57,160 nt of DNA, from contig CAZGXI010000032.1 of NCBI GenBank assembly GCA_964529715.1, positions 1-57,160 of the forward strand. Direction: 5' to 3'. The notes under the pieces are model-generated. The model did not search any database, was not told where the DNA came from, and was given only the letters and a program-made list of their open reading frames with translations. The translations under genes and the position numbers were made by a program. Below are positions 15,471 through 23,028 of this stretch, one piece after another. Source of the DNA: CAZGXI01 sp964529715. Lineage in GTDB: Bacteria > Chloroflexota > Anaerolineae > Aggregatilineales > Ch27. Every line of letters starts with the position of its first letter. The first letter of the stretch is position 1.

Positions 15471-15621
15471 ATCGGATGATCAATGCTATGTGCCCATTTT
15501 CTTTCGCGTGACCGAAGAAGACTCCGCCGACCCATTTAACCCTGGAGCAATGTCTCCTGTTCAGGCTCGCGTGTAAAGACCGCCGGAGCGACGCTGTGGG
15601 GCGTCGTTCGACGGCTTTTTT
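15471..15621 (+). ncRNA. glmU leader RNA of unknown type
   Basis: About 150 bases of noncoding sequence between a good promoter and an intrinsic terminator, 46 bases short of glmU. It contains a GGAG-CAATGT-CTCC hairpin near 15544-15557. ACTCCG (near 15519) could pair with CGGAGC in the terminator's 5' arm, which would give an antiterminated state. No leader peptide of note or known riboswitch consensus was recognised. It could be an attenuator for glmU or an independent small RNA. Confidence 0.45.
15582..15621 (+). terminator. Intrinsic terminator within the glmU leader
   Basis: Stem AGCGACGC/GCGTCGTT (15587-15594 with 15601-15608) extended by GCCG/CGGC, loop TGTGGG, followed by six T residues. 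No coding sequence ends just before it, so it acts either on the leader of glmU or on a separate short RNA. Confidence 0.75.
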
Positions 15622-15667
15622 GTTGTGCCGCTCCGATGCAGTTCTATCCACCAACAGGAATCTGCCC

Positions 15668-17047
15668 ATGACAACACTCGCAATGGTCATCCTGGCGGCA
15701 GGCCAGGGAACACGCATGAAGTCCCGGCTGGCAAAAGTGCTGCACCCCGTCGGCGGCAGGCCGATGGTCGAGTACGCCATCGACACCGCCTGGGAGCTGA
15801 CTGGGCGTGCACCGGTGTTGGTCGTGGGGGTGCAAGGCGACCAGGTGCGCGCCCACGCCGGGGAACGCGCCGTGTGCGTCGAACAGCAGGCGCAGTTAGG
15901 TACGGCGCACGCGGCCCGGATGGCTGCCGATGTCTTGCGCGATCAGGCCGACCTGGTGCTGGTGTGCTACGCCGACATGCCTCTGTTGAGGCCGGAGACC
16001 TTGCGCCGACTGGCCGAACCGCTCCAGGTGGAACGCCACCAGCGCCCGGCGATGTCGCTGCTGACTTATGTCTCCGACAACCCGCGCGGCTTCGGGCGCA
16101 TCCTGCGGCGCAGCGACGGACTGGTGGAAGCTATCGTCGAGGAAGCCGCCGCCACGTCGGAGCAGCTTCGCCTGCGCGAACTTAACGTCGGCGTGTATGT
16201 GTTCGACGCCGCCTGGCTGTGGGACGCCCTGGCGCGCATCACGCCCACGCCGCCCAAGAACGAGTTCTACCTGACCGACACCGTCGCGCTGGCGAACGCC
16301 GACGGGCGGGCGGTGGTTGCCATCACAGGCGACGACCCGGATGAGTTGATCGGCATCAACACGCGCGTCCACCTGGCAGAGGCCGAAGCTGCGCTGCGGC
16401 GGCGCGTCAACCGGGCGCACATGCTCAACGGCGTGACCCTGATCGACCCGGCCAGCACCTATATCGAGCCGACCGTGACCATCGGGCCAGACACGGTGAT
16501 CGGGCCGAACACCCATCTGCGCGGCCAGACGCAGATCGGCGTGGCCTGCGAGATCGGGCCGAACTGCATCGTTGCCGACGCCGTCATCGGAGATGAATGC
16601 CGCGTGGTCGCCTCGGTGATCGAAGGCGCAGTGTTGGAGCGGCAGGTGTGCGTCGGGCCGTTCGCGCGCATCCGCCGGGGATCGCGGCTGTGCGAAGGCG
16701 CGCACATGGGCAACTTCGGCGAGGTCAAGAACAGCACGCTCGGCCCCGGCGTCAAGATGGGCCACTTCAGCTACGTGGGCGATGCCGAGGTCGGGGCGGA
16801 GGTGAACATCAGCGCGGGGGTGATCACCTGCAACTTCGACGGCGTAAACAAGCACCGGACGATCATCGGGGAGAATGCCTTTATCGGCAGCGACACCATG
16901 TTGATTGCCCCGGTGGAGATCGGGGCCGAGGCGCAGACCGGGGCGGGCGCGGTGGTCCGGCAGGACGTACCGCCGGGCAAGCTGGCGGTGGGCGTGCCGG
17001 CGCGGATCATCGGCGACCGCCGCAAACCCAAAAAGCCGGGGGTGTGA
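15668..17047 (+). CDS. glmU: Bifunctional GlmU: N-acetylglucosamine-1-phosphate uridyltransferase / glucosamine-1-phosphate acetyltransferase
   Basis: A 459-residue cytoplasmic enzyme making UDP-N-acetylglucosamine, the precursor of peptidoglycan and surface glycans. The N-terminal Rossmann-like pyrophosphorylase has LAAGQGTRMK at about 9-18, KVLHPVGGRPM, and YADMPLL in place of the usual YGDxPL. The C-terminal left-handed beta-helix carries hexapeptide repeats (TIGPDTVIGPN, IGPNCIVADAVIG) and the acetyltransferase segment NFGEVKNSTLGPGVKMGHFSYVGD. The ATG at 15668 (AGGA 8 bases upstream) gives the standard N-terminus; the 24-codon upstream extension overlaps the leader. Expression may be controlled by the leader terminator. 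Confidence 0.95.
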   Translation: MTTLAMVILAAGQGTRMKSRLAKVLHPVGGRPMVEYAIDTAWELTGRAPVLVVGVQGDQVRAHAGERAVCVEQQAQLGTAHAARMAADVLRDQADLVLVCYADMPLLRPETLRRLAEPLQVERHQRPAMSLLTYVSDNPRGFGRILRRSDGLVEAIVEEAAATSEQLRLRELNVGVYVFDAAWLWDALARITPTPPKNEFYLTDTVALANADGRAVVAITGDDPDELIGINTRVHLAEAEAALRRRVNRAHMLNGVTLIDPASTYIEPTVTIGPDTVIGPNTHLRGQTQIGVACEIGPNCIVADAVIGDECRVVASVIEGAVLERQVCVGPFARIRRGSRLCEGAHMGNFGEVKNSTLGPGVKMGHFSYVGDAEVGAEVNISAGVITCNFDGVNKHRTIIGENAFIGSDTMLIAPVEIGAEAQTGAGAVVRQDVPPGKLAVGVPARIIGDRRKPKKPGV

Positions 17048-17059
17048 AGCAAAGAGAAA

Positions 17060-17497
17060 ATGACCAACCGCCAAGACGCCAAGGACGCCAAGTTGGTAAA
17101 AAAGGCAAGCGAGCCACAGGAGTCTTTAGACCGGCTTGCTCATGAGGTCATCGGGGCAGCGATTGAGGTTCACCGCCTGCTTGGACCGGGATTTCTGGAA
17201 TCGGTGTACGAAGAGGCCCTATGCCTGGAACTCGGCCTTCGTCACATCCCGTTTGAGCGGCAAAAGTGTGTCGCCGTGAGCTATAAAGGCCATCCGGTCG
17301 GCGAAGGGCGGTTGGACCTGCTCGTCGGCGAAGTCCTGATTATCGAACTGAAAGCGGTCGATGCGTTAGCGCCTATCCACACTGCCCAACTATTGTCCTA
17401 TCTCAAAATCACCGGTTATCAACTGGGCCTGCTGATCAATTTCAATGTTCCCATACTCAAGCAGGGACTGAAACGCGTCGTTCTCTCTTCCGGCTGA
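17060..17497 (+). CDS. GxxExxY-family protein (PD-(D/E)XK nuclease-like)
   Basis: A 145-residue protein of the GxxExxY family: GFLESVY at 44-50 gives the name motif, and D86 with E96-x-K98 (RLDLLVGEVLIIELKAV) forms a PD-(D/E)XK nuclease-like active site. The family's biological role is not established. The first dozen residues (MTNRQDAKDAK) are translated from the left copy of a 29-bp repeat (17064-17092), and an inverted copy follows three bases after the stop (17500-17528), so the gene is bracketed by inverted repeats. The true start could be the ATG at 17060, which lies in the repeat border, or a later codon such as the one for residue 24. It interrupts the run from glmU to the CNNM gene. 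Confidence 0.85.
   Translation: MTNRQDAKDAKLVKKASEPQESLDRLAHEVIGAAIEVHRLLGPGFLESVYEEALCLELGLRHIPFERQKCVAVSYKGHPVGEGRLDLLVGEVLIIELKAVDALAPIHTAQLLSYLKITGYQLGLLINFNVPILKQGLKRVVLSSG
17064..17092 (+). repeat. Left inverted repeat bracketing the GxxExxY gene (29 bp)
   Basis: The repeat contains AACCGCCAAGACGCC and then two further GCCAAG units. It is 28 of 29 identical to the reverse complement of 17500-17528. It overlaps the 5' end of the GxxExxY coding region. Confidence 0.85.
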
Positions 17498-17499
17498 AT

Positions 17500-17528
17500 C
17501 TTGGCGTTCTTGGCGTCTTGGCGGTTGG
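17500..17528 (-). repeat. Right inverted repeat bracketing the GxxExxY gene (29 bp)
   Basis: Inverted copy of 17064-17092 with one difference. The following bases (ATTGTTTCTGATG) also match the flank of the solo copy at 56823, where ATTGTTCTCTGATG follows, so the repeat unit is longer than 29 bp on this side. Confidence 0.85.
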
Positions 17529-17557
17529 ATTGTTTCTGATGTAAGGAATACAAAGCG

Positions 17558-18898
17558 GTGGACGAAAGTGGTCTTTCCAGTCTGATGGCGGTGCTCGTGC
17601 TGATCGTGGCCAATGCGCTGCTGACATTGGGCTACGAGGCACTGGTCAATACGCGCAAGCCGCGCCTGGCCGAACTGGCCGAACAGGGCAACCGCCGCGC
17701 TGCGGCAGCTCTGCGCCTGGGCCAGGACGCGACCAACCTGCTCATCACGTATCAGTTGAGCGTAATGGTGCTGCGCTTTTTCGCAGCGGGCGTGGCAGCG
17801 GTGGGAATCGCGCCGCCGGTCGCCCTGTGGCTGACCAGCATCCAGGTGCAGCCAGACGCGGCCTTTGCGCTGGCCGAGGTCGGGGTGCTGCTGGCGGCTG
17901 CCGCGCTGATGATGGTGCTGGGCGAGCAGATTCCGGCAGCGGTGGCCGCAGCCCGCGCCGAACGGCTGGCTTTGATCAGCGCCCGCCCCATGGGCTTACT
18001 GGTGCGCCTCCTGACCCCGCTCTGCCAGGCCATGCGCCAGATCAGTGAGTGGCTGGTCCGGCTGCTGGGTGGCAAAGAAACGGTGCATTATGTCACCGAA
18101 GAGGAGATCAAGACGCTGGTAGACGCAGGTCAGGAAGAGGGGGTGATCGAGGACGAAGAGAAAGAGATGATCTACTCCATCTTTGACCTGGGCGACACCG
18201 CCACCCGCGAGGTGATGGTCCCCCGCCTGGACGTGGTGGCCCTGGAGATCAACACGCCGCTGGACGAGGCCGTGCGCACCGTCATCGAGGCCGGGCACTC
18301 GCGCATCCCGGTGTACGAGGGGACCATCGACCACGTGCGTGGCCTGCTCTACGCCAAGGACCTGCTCAAGCTGTGGGACCGCGATGCGCGCAACGGTGCC
18401 TTGCGCGACCTGCTGCGCGAGGCGTTCTTCGTGCCGGAAGGCAAGCGCGCGATGGACCTGCTGCAAGAGATGCAGCGCCGCCGCGTGCATGTGGCAGTGG
18501 TGGTAGACGAATACGGCGGCATGGCCGGCCTGGTCACGCTGGAGGACCTGATCGAGGAGATCACGGGCGAAATCCAGGACGAGTACGACCAGCACGAAGA
18601 GGCCCTCTACCAGCGCATCAGCGACGACGAATATCTCTGCAACGCCCGTCTGGACCTGGATGACCTCAACGACCTGATGGACATCAGCCTGCCCACCGAC
18701 GAAAGCGACACCCTGGGCGGTTTCATCCTGAGCCAGGTGGGCGAAGTGCCGCAGCCGGGCACGGTGATTGAAACCGACGACGTGCGGCTGGACGTGCTGA
18801 CGGTGGACGAGCGTCGCATCGGGCAGGTGCGGGTTACGCGCGTGCGCCTCGGCGAGACGCCGGCAGCGGTCCGGGTGGACGACGAGGAGGCCGAATAA
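17558..18898 (+). CDS. CNNM/CorC-family membrane protein with CBS pair
   Basis: A 446-residue protein with an N-terminal CNNM (DUF21) membrane domain of about four hydrophobic segments, a CBS-domain pair (about 205-325, including VMVPRLDVVALE and VVDEYGGMAGLVTLEDLIEEITGE), and a C-terminal CorC_HlyC domain (about 340-425). Members are implicated in magnesium or cobalt export and were once called hemolysins. The start is GTG at 17558 with AAGGA about 10 bases upstream; ATG 17585 is an alternative closer to the first membrane segment. It overlaps the Fur-family gene by one base (TAATG), so the two are an operon. A paralog lies at 25141-26505. Confidence 0.9.
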   Translation: MDESGLSSLMAVLVLIVANALLTLGYEALVNTRKPRLAELAEQGNRRAAAALRLGQDATNLLITYQLSVMVLRFFAAGVAAVGIAPPVALWLTSIQVQPDAAFALAEVGVLLAAAALMMVLGEQIPAAVAAARAERLALISARPMGLLVRLLTPLCQAMRQISEWLVRLLGGKETVHYVTEEEIKTLVDAGQEEGVIEDEEKEMIYSIFDLGDTATREVMVPRLDVVALEINTPLDEAVRTVIEAGHSRIPVYEGTIDHVRGLLYAKDLLKLWDRDARNGALRDLLREAFFVPEGKRAMDLLQEMQRRRVHVAVVVDEYGGMAGLVTLEDLIEEITGEIQDEYDQHEEALYQRISDDEYLCNARLDLDDLNDLMDISLPTDESDTLGGFILSQVGEVPQPGTVIETDDVRLDVLTVDERRIGQVRVTRVRLGETPAAVRVDDEEAE

Positions 18899-19335
18899 TG
18901 ACCCATAACACGGTGGATTACGCCGCCCTGATCCGGCGTAAAGGCTACCGCCTGACGCTTCAGCGGCGTATCGTGCTGGATGCCGTGTGCGCCTGCCAGG
19001 GCCACGCCACGTTCCAGGACATCTTCGAGCGTGTCCGGGGCGAACACGCCGGAATCGACCCCTCGACCGTCTACCGCACGCTGGATTTTTTGGTTGAGCT
19101 GAACCTGATCGCCTCGTCGCACATCGGCGATCAGCACGTCTACGAGATCGCCATCGGGCAGCCGCCGCATCATCACCTGGTCTGCCGGGTCTGTGGCGCG
19201 GAAGTGCAGATCGACGACGAGAGCGTGTCTACCGCGCTGGAAGCCATCGGGCGCGCCTACGGCTTCACGGTCGAACCCAACCATCTCATCTTGAGCGGGC
19301 TGTGCCCGGCCTGCCGCGCGCGGCAGAGCAGGTGA
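18898..19335 (+). CDS. Fur-family metalloregulator (candidate nickel or zinc regulator)
   Basis: A 145-residue regulator with an N-terminal winged helix (RLTLQRRIVLDAV, then the recognition helix PSTVYRTLDFL at 55-65) and a metal-binding dimerisation domain. It has the HHHLVCRVCG block (H91-93, C96, C99) and a second CPAC pair (C136, C139), the structural zinc site found in Fur and Zur. The specific metal cannot be told from this alone. It follows the CNNM gene with translational coupling and converges on the nickel-type ECF transporter and larC genes next door, which makes a Nur-like nickel sensor a reasonable guess. Confidence 0.9.
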   Translation: MTHNTVDYAALIRRKGYRLTLQRRIVLDAVCACQGHATFQDIFERVRGEHAGIDPSTVYRTLDFLVELNLIASSHIGDQHVYEIAIGQPPHHHLVCRVCGAEVQIDDESVSTALEAIGRAYGFTVEPNHLILSGLCPACRARQSR

Positions 19336-19353
19336 GCCGTCGGCGGCTTGCCT

Positions 19354-20079
19354 TCACGCCGGGGCCTCGCCGAGCACCAGCCGCAGCAGGTTCGGGCGTT
19401 CTGCCCAGTCGTAGACGCCCGCGCCGTATCCGACAGCCGTGATCGTCATGGCGGGCATGAGGCCGAATGCATCCGCCAGCCGGACGGTGAGCGCCGCCCC
19501 CGTTGGCGTCACCAACTCCCCTTCGATGTCCACGCCAACCACCGGCACGCCCGTCAGCAACGCCGCGACCGCCGGGCCGGGCAGCGGGATCACGCCGTGC
19601 GCGATCTTCACCGTCCCACGCGACCAGGGCAGCGGCGCACAGACGATCCGCTCGACGCCCAACGCCTCAAAGCCCGCCGCCGCCCCCACCACGTCCACCA
19701 GCGTATCAACCGCGCCGACCTCGTGAAAGTGCACCGCTTCGGGCGGGATGCCGTGCACCTGTGCTTCGGCCTGGGCCAGCGCCTGAATGACGGCAATGGC
19801 CCGCCCACACGCCGTTGCAGATAGCCCGGCGCGCTCGATAAGCGCGATCAGGTCGGCGGGGTGGCGCAGCGGCTGCGCTTCGGGCGCGTCAAGTGTCACC
19901 TGCGTGCCCCACAGGTTGTGCTTTTGGACGCGCGTTGCCCGGACGGTGACGTTTTCCAGGCCTAGGGAAGCGACAACGGCCTGCAAGGCTTCCAGGGGCC
20001 AGCCCACGTCCAGCAATGCGCCCAGTAGCATGTCCCCGCTGAGACCGGCGAAACAGTCGAGATAAGCCAGACGGACCAT
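19354..20079 (-). CDS. larC: LarC N-terminal domain protein (LarC1-type, nickel pincer cofactor synthesis)
   Basis: A 241-residue protein matching the first half of LarC, the CTP-dependent nickel insertase of nickel-pincer cofactor synthesis used by lactate racemase and relatives. The family N-terminus LDCFAGLSGDMLLGALLD, the histidine-rich HFHEVGAVDTLVDVVG, VPLPWSRG-like CAPLPWSRGTVKIAHG and ELVTPTGAAL are intact. It stops after RPNLLRLVLGE, the point where full-length LarC (about 400 residues) continues into the C-terminal nucleotide-binding domain. That second half is absent here because the Fur gene occupies the DNA beyond. It is the last gene of the nickel transporter operon, 33 bases after cbiO. 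Confidence 0.85.
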   Translation of the reverse strand: MVRLAYLDCFAGLSGDMLLGALLDVGWPLEALQAVVASLGLENVTVRATRVQKHNLWGTQVTLDAPEAQPLRHPADLIALIERAGLSATACGRAIAVIQALAQAEAQVHGIPPEAVHFHEVGAVDTLVDVVGAAAGFEALGVERIVCAPLPWSRGTVKIAHGVIPLPGPAVAALLTGVPVVGVDIEGELVTPTGAALTVRLADAFGLMPAMTITAVGYGAGVYDWAERPNLLRLVLGEAPA

Positions 20080-20112
20080 CGGCGTGCCTCGTGTTCAAGG
20101 AGGTAAACGGCG

Positions 20113-20841
20113 CTACGGCAGTTCCAGGCCATGCGCTTCCAGCAGTGCCCGGTCGCGCAGAAGGATTTCCGCCGGGCCATCCGCCGCGATGCGCCCGCCG
20201 TCTAGCAGCACGACGCGCTCGCATAGCTCCTGGGCCAGGCGCATGTCATGGGTGCTGACCAGCAAAGCGCGCCCATCGAGATCGCGCAGCAGGCGGATCA
20301 GGCCGCGCCGGGCGCGCGGATCGAGTCCGGCGGAAGGCTCGTCCAGCGCCAGAATACGTGGGGCCATGCTGAGCACGGCAGCGATGGCGATGCGCTTCTT
20401 CTCGCCCGCGCTCAGGTGGAAGCTGACCCGGTCGGCGTAGTCGGCCATGCCCACCGCTGCCAGCGCCTCGGCCACGCGCGCCCGGACTTCGCTTTCCGGC
20501 AGGCCCATGTGCAGCGGCCCGAAGGCCACATCCTGTGCCACGCGCGGTGAGAAAAGCTGGTCGTCCGGGTTCTGGAAGACCAGCCCGACCCAGGCGCGAA
20601 TCTGCCCCAGGGTATCGTCGGTCAGCGGCAGGCCGTTCACCCGGATGCGCCCCGCCGTGCCGCGCAGGACGCCGTTCAGATGCAACAGCAGGGTCGATTT
20701 GCCTGCGCCGTTTGGCCCGACCAGGGCGACCTTTTCGGCGGCGGCGATAGATAGGGAAACGCCGTCCAGGGCCAGGCGACCATCGGGATAGCGAAACGAC
20801 AGTGCTTCAACTTCGACGGCGGGCTGCGCTAATGGTTCCAC
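20113..20841 (-). CDS. cbiO: ECF transporter ATPase CbiO/NikO
   Basis: A 242-residue ABC ATPase energising cobalt or nickel uptake. Walker A is GPNGAGKST at 43-51, the Q-loop is VFQNPDDQLF, the signature is HLSAGEKKRIAIA and Walker B is ILALDEPSAGLDP; STHDMRL holds the switch histidine. Start is taken as GTG 20841, overlapping cbiQ by 13 bases; a GTG 19 codons upstream is possible but adds residues unlike the family. The FQNPDDQ Q-loop is typical of ECF ATPases. Confidence 0.92.
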   Translation of the reverse strand: MEPLAQPAVEVEALSFRYPDGRLALDGVSLSIAAAEKVALVGPNGAGKSTLLLHLNGVLRGTAGRIRVNGLPLTDDTLGQIRAWVGLVFQNPDDQLFSPRVAQDVAFGPLHMGLPESEVRARVAEALAAVGMADYADRVSFHLSAGEKKRIAIAAVLSMAPRILALDEPSAGLDPRARRGLIRLLRDLDGRALLVSTHDMRLAQELCERVVLLDGGRIAADGPAEILLRDRALLEAHGLELP

Positions 20842-21620
20842 AGGGCTACGGCCAGGAGTTCGATAAAGACAACGGCGATCACCGGTACACTTCCCCACAA
20901 GACGGCCTGCCGGGTCAGCGGCGGCGGAGACAGGACACGCATCTGTCCCCGGTAGCCGCGCGCCAGCATGGCCGCATAAACGCGCTCGCTGCGCTCGTAA
21001 CTGCGCAGGAACAGATTGCCGATCATGCCACCGGCGACCTGCGCTCGCCAGATCAGCCGTCCGCCTGCCCGACGACCCTCGGCGGCGGCGCTGCGCGATT
21101 CACGCGCCCGCAGCAGACGTTCGGCCTCGTCATAAAGGGTGAACAGGTAGCGATACGTGAAGGCGATGATCGAGACCAGGATTCCCGGCACACGCAGGCT
21201 GCCCAACGCCCACAGCAGATCGGGGAAGGGGGTGGTCAACGCCAGCAGTAGCGCCGCCTGCGCCGACAGCCAGCTCTTGATCAGGATGGCGGCAAAACGG
21301 GCCGCCCCGGCGTCGCTGATCGTCAGTCCGCCGACAACCAGCAGAGGCCGTCCGGGAACGGTGAACAGCAGCGTTGCAGCGGCCAGCGCGAAAGGCAGCG
21401 CCGCGCTTCCTCGCCAGGCCAGCCGTCGGACGCCCAAACCGGCCACCGTCGCCAGGCTGCCGACCATGGCCCACAACAGCGGATAGGCGGGCCAGGCGCG
21501 CTCCGGCGTAGATAAAAAGCCCAGGATCAGCAGCAGCGTCATCACTGTCTTGACGCGCGCATCAAGACGGTGAAGCGCGCTGCTGCCCGGTCGATAGGGT
21601 TCTCGCAGTGCCTGTTGCAT
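20829..21620 (-). CDS. cbiQ: ECF transporter transmembrane (T) component CbiQ/NikQ
   Basis: A 263-residue membrane protein with about five to six hydrophobic segments and the CbiQ coupling helices, seen as RESRSAAAEGRR (the first Ala-Arg-type motif) and RSYERSERVYAAMLARGY (the second). These contact the ATPase subunits. It lies between the substrate-binding component cbiMN and the ATPase cbiO, and overlaps the latter. The N-terminal HRLDARVKTVM segment is the usual family start, supporting ATG 21620. Confidence 0.92.
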   Translation of the reverse strand: MQQALREPYRPGSSALHRLDARVKTVMTLLLILGFLSTPERAWPAYPLLWAMVGSLATVAGLGVRRLAWRGSAALPFALAAATLLFTVPGRPLLVVGGLTISDAGAARFAAILIKSWLSAQAALLLALTTPFPDLLWALGSLRVPGILVSIIAFTYRYLFTLYDEAERLLRARESRSAAAEGRRAGGRLIWRAQVAGGMIGNLFLRSYERSERVYAAMLARGYRGQMRVLSPPPLTRQAVLWGSVPVIAVVFIELLAVALWNH

Positions 21621-21661
21621 GGGTTCGCGCCGCCCGCAGGCTGCGCAGACGACCTCTTCTC

Positions 21662-22660
21662 CTACTTCTGAACGGCCTGTTCGGAAGCGCCGCGCCGTGA
21701 CAGCCGTGCCACGCCATAACCGACCCCGGCCACGATCAACACGCCGATGATGCCAGACGCGATGGTAGACAGATTCGTATCCTCGATGAAGGGGACTGTG
21801 TAATCGGGCAGAATCTCGAAGGCGGGCGCCTGCCCGGAAGCCAGCGATTCGGCTTCCCCGGCCACATCCTCGTTGTCCAGGTCGTCAAACTGGCCCTGCG
21901 CAGCCAGGTCCAGGGCGACGCGCTCCAGGCCGTCGGGTTCGGGGCTGGCAAGCGGCGAGATCAGCGCGACGGCCAGGGCGATCAGCAGGCCAACCGCGAT
22001 CCAGCCCGAACCGCGCGCCGCCGCCGGGGCAGGCTCTCCGGCCAGATCGGGCCGCACCTGCTGCACAAACGCCAGCGCGCCGACGGTGATCAGTGCCTCG
22101 CCGAGGCCGATGAGCATGTGAATGCCGATCATCGCGGGCAGGGCCACCCCCAACGCCGACGTGCCGGAGAAGACCAGTTCCAACGCGGTTGCCGTCGCTG
22201 CCGCCACCACCGAAAGCCATGCGCCGACCGCCGCCCCACCCAACCGGGCCGCGCGCGATTGTCCTGCCGCCCGCTGAACGCCTACGTAAGTCGCATAGCC
22301 GACGAAGGCGGCCAGGATGCCCATGTTCACCACGTTAAAGCCGAGCGCCAGCAGGCCGCCGTCCTGAAACAAGATGGCCTGCACCGCCACGACGCTGGTC
22401 ATGACCAGCACGGCGGGCCAGGGGCCGAGCAGGATGGCCGCCAGCGTGCCGCCCAGCAGGTGGCCGGACGTTCCTCCGGCGACTGGGAAGTTGATCATCT
22501 GCGCGGCGAAGATGAAGGCTGCCAGAATGCCCATGAGCGGAATCTGCCGCTCGCCTAATTGGAGGCGCGTCTGGCGAACGGCCAGGAAAACGAGCACGGC
22601 CATCAGGAACCAGCCGATGACGGCAACGGACACGCTGAGAAAGCCGTCGGGAATGTGCAT
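21662..22660 (-). CDS. nikMN: Nickel/cobalt ECF substrate-binding protein, CbiM-CbiN fusion (NikMN-type)
   Basis: A 332-residue membrane protein. The ATG at 22660 is chosen because the CbiM/NikM N-terminus MHIPDGFLS follows; in this family the amino-terminal Met-His chelates the metal ion, so the upstream extension to 22816 would abolish function. The CbiM part (about 1-215) has seven hydrophobic segments including FPVAGGTSGHLLGG. After a linker comes a CbiN/NikN-like part with the PDGLE motif (PEPDGLERVA), a soluble loop and a final membrane helix. The fusion of M and N and the PDGLE motif favour nickel. A candidate operator lies 35 bases upstream. Confidence 0.9.
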   Translation of the reverse strand: MHIPDGFLSVSVAVIGWFLMAVLVFLAVRQTRLQLGERQIPLMGILAAFIFAAQMINFPVAGGTSGHLLGGTLAAILLGPWPAVLVMTSVVAVQAILFQDGGLLALGFNVVNMGILAAFVGYATYVGVQRAAGQSRAARLGGAAVGAWLSVVAAATATALELVFSGTSALGVALPAMIGIHMLIGLGEALITVGALAFVQQVRPDLAGEPAPAAARGSGWIAVGLLIALAVALISPLASPEPDGLERVALDLAAQGQFDDLDNEDVAGEAESLASGQAPAFEILPDYTVPFIEDTNLSTIASGIIGVLIVAGVGYGVARLSRRGASEQAVQK

Positions 22661-22694
22661 TGCCAGAATCGGTGCGGAAAACACGGAGACCCCC

Positions 22695-22718
22695 TTTGCA
22701 GAAAAACGTAATTGCAAA
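22695..22718. promoter_or_regulatory. Candidate metalloregulator operator (TTTGCA-N12-TGCAAA)
   Basis: Perfect inverted half-sites TTTGCA (22695-22700) and TGCAAA (22713-22718) lie 35 bases upstream of the cbiM-type gene. TTGCAA half-sites are characteristic of the Nur nickel regulator box of actinobacteria, though there the spacing is 5. The rest of the 368-base divergent spacer 22661-23028 shows no riboswitch consensus that I recognise. Confidence 0.4.
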
Positions 22719-22961
22719 AACTTGTAAGAAGATACCCGATGTGCCTGTTTTTGCCAAGTGTTGCTGGAGAAAATACGTCGGCGCGCGCCCATACAGCCCG
22801 CCGTGTTGTTGCGCATGCAAATCTCGTCCTGGAACGCTTGATCGGGCGCAACGAAAGAAGGAGAGCGGTGCTTTGAGGTGGCAGGCAGGGACGCCTACTG
22901 CGTGGATCGCGCGCTGGCGTCGCGGGGGGAAAAGGAATAGTTGAGATATTGTTGCGAGTAT

Positions 22962-22989
22962 TTGTGCTGTGGTCTGATCTAGGTAAAAT
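22962..22989 (+). promoter_or_regulatory. Putative promoter of the DUF262 gene
   Basis: TTGTGC (22962-22967) and TAAAAT (22984-22989) are separated by 16 bases, with the GTG start codon 40 bases downstream and GGGGGAAAG as ribosome binding site. Confidence 0.45.
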
Positions 22990-23028
22990 ACTACTATTCC
23001 AAACGGGTGAGCACAGGGGGAAAGTAAA

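Noticed and set aside
22661..23028. Cobalamin or NiCo riboswitch upstream of the cbiM-type gene
   Set aside because: No B12-box or NiCo consensus seen on the minus strand; only the palindromic site at 22695 stands out.
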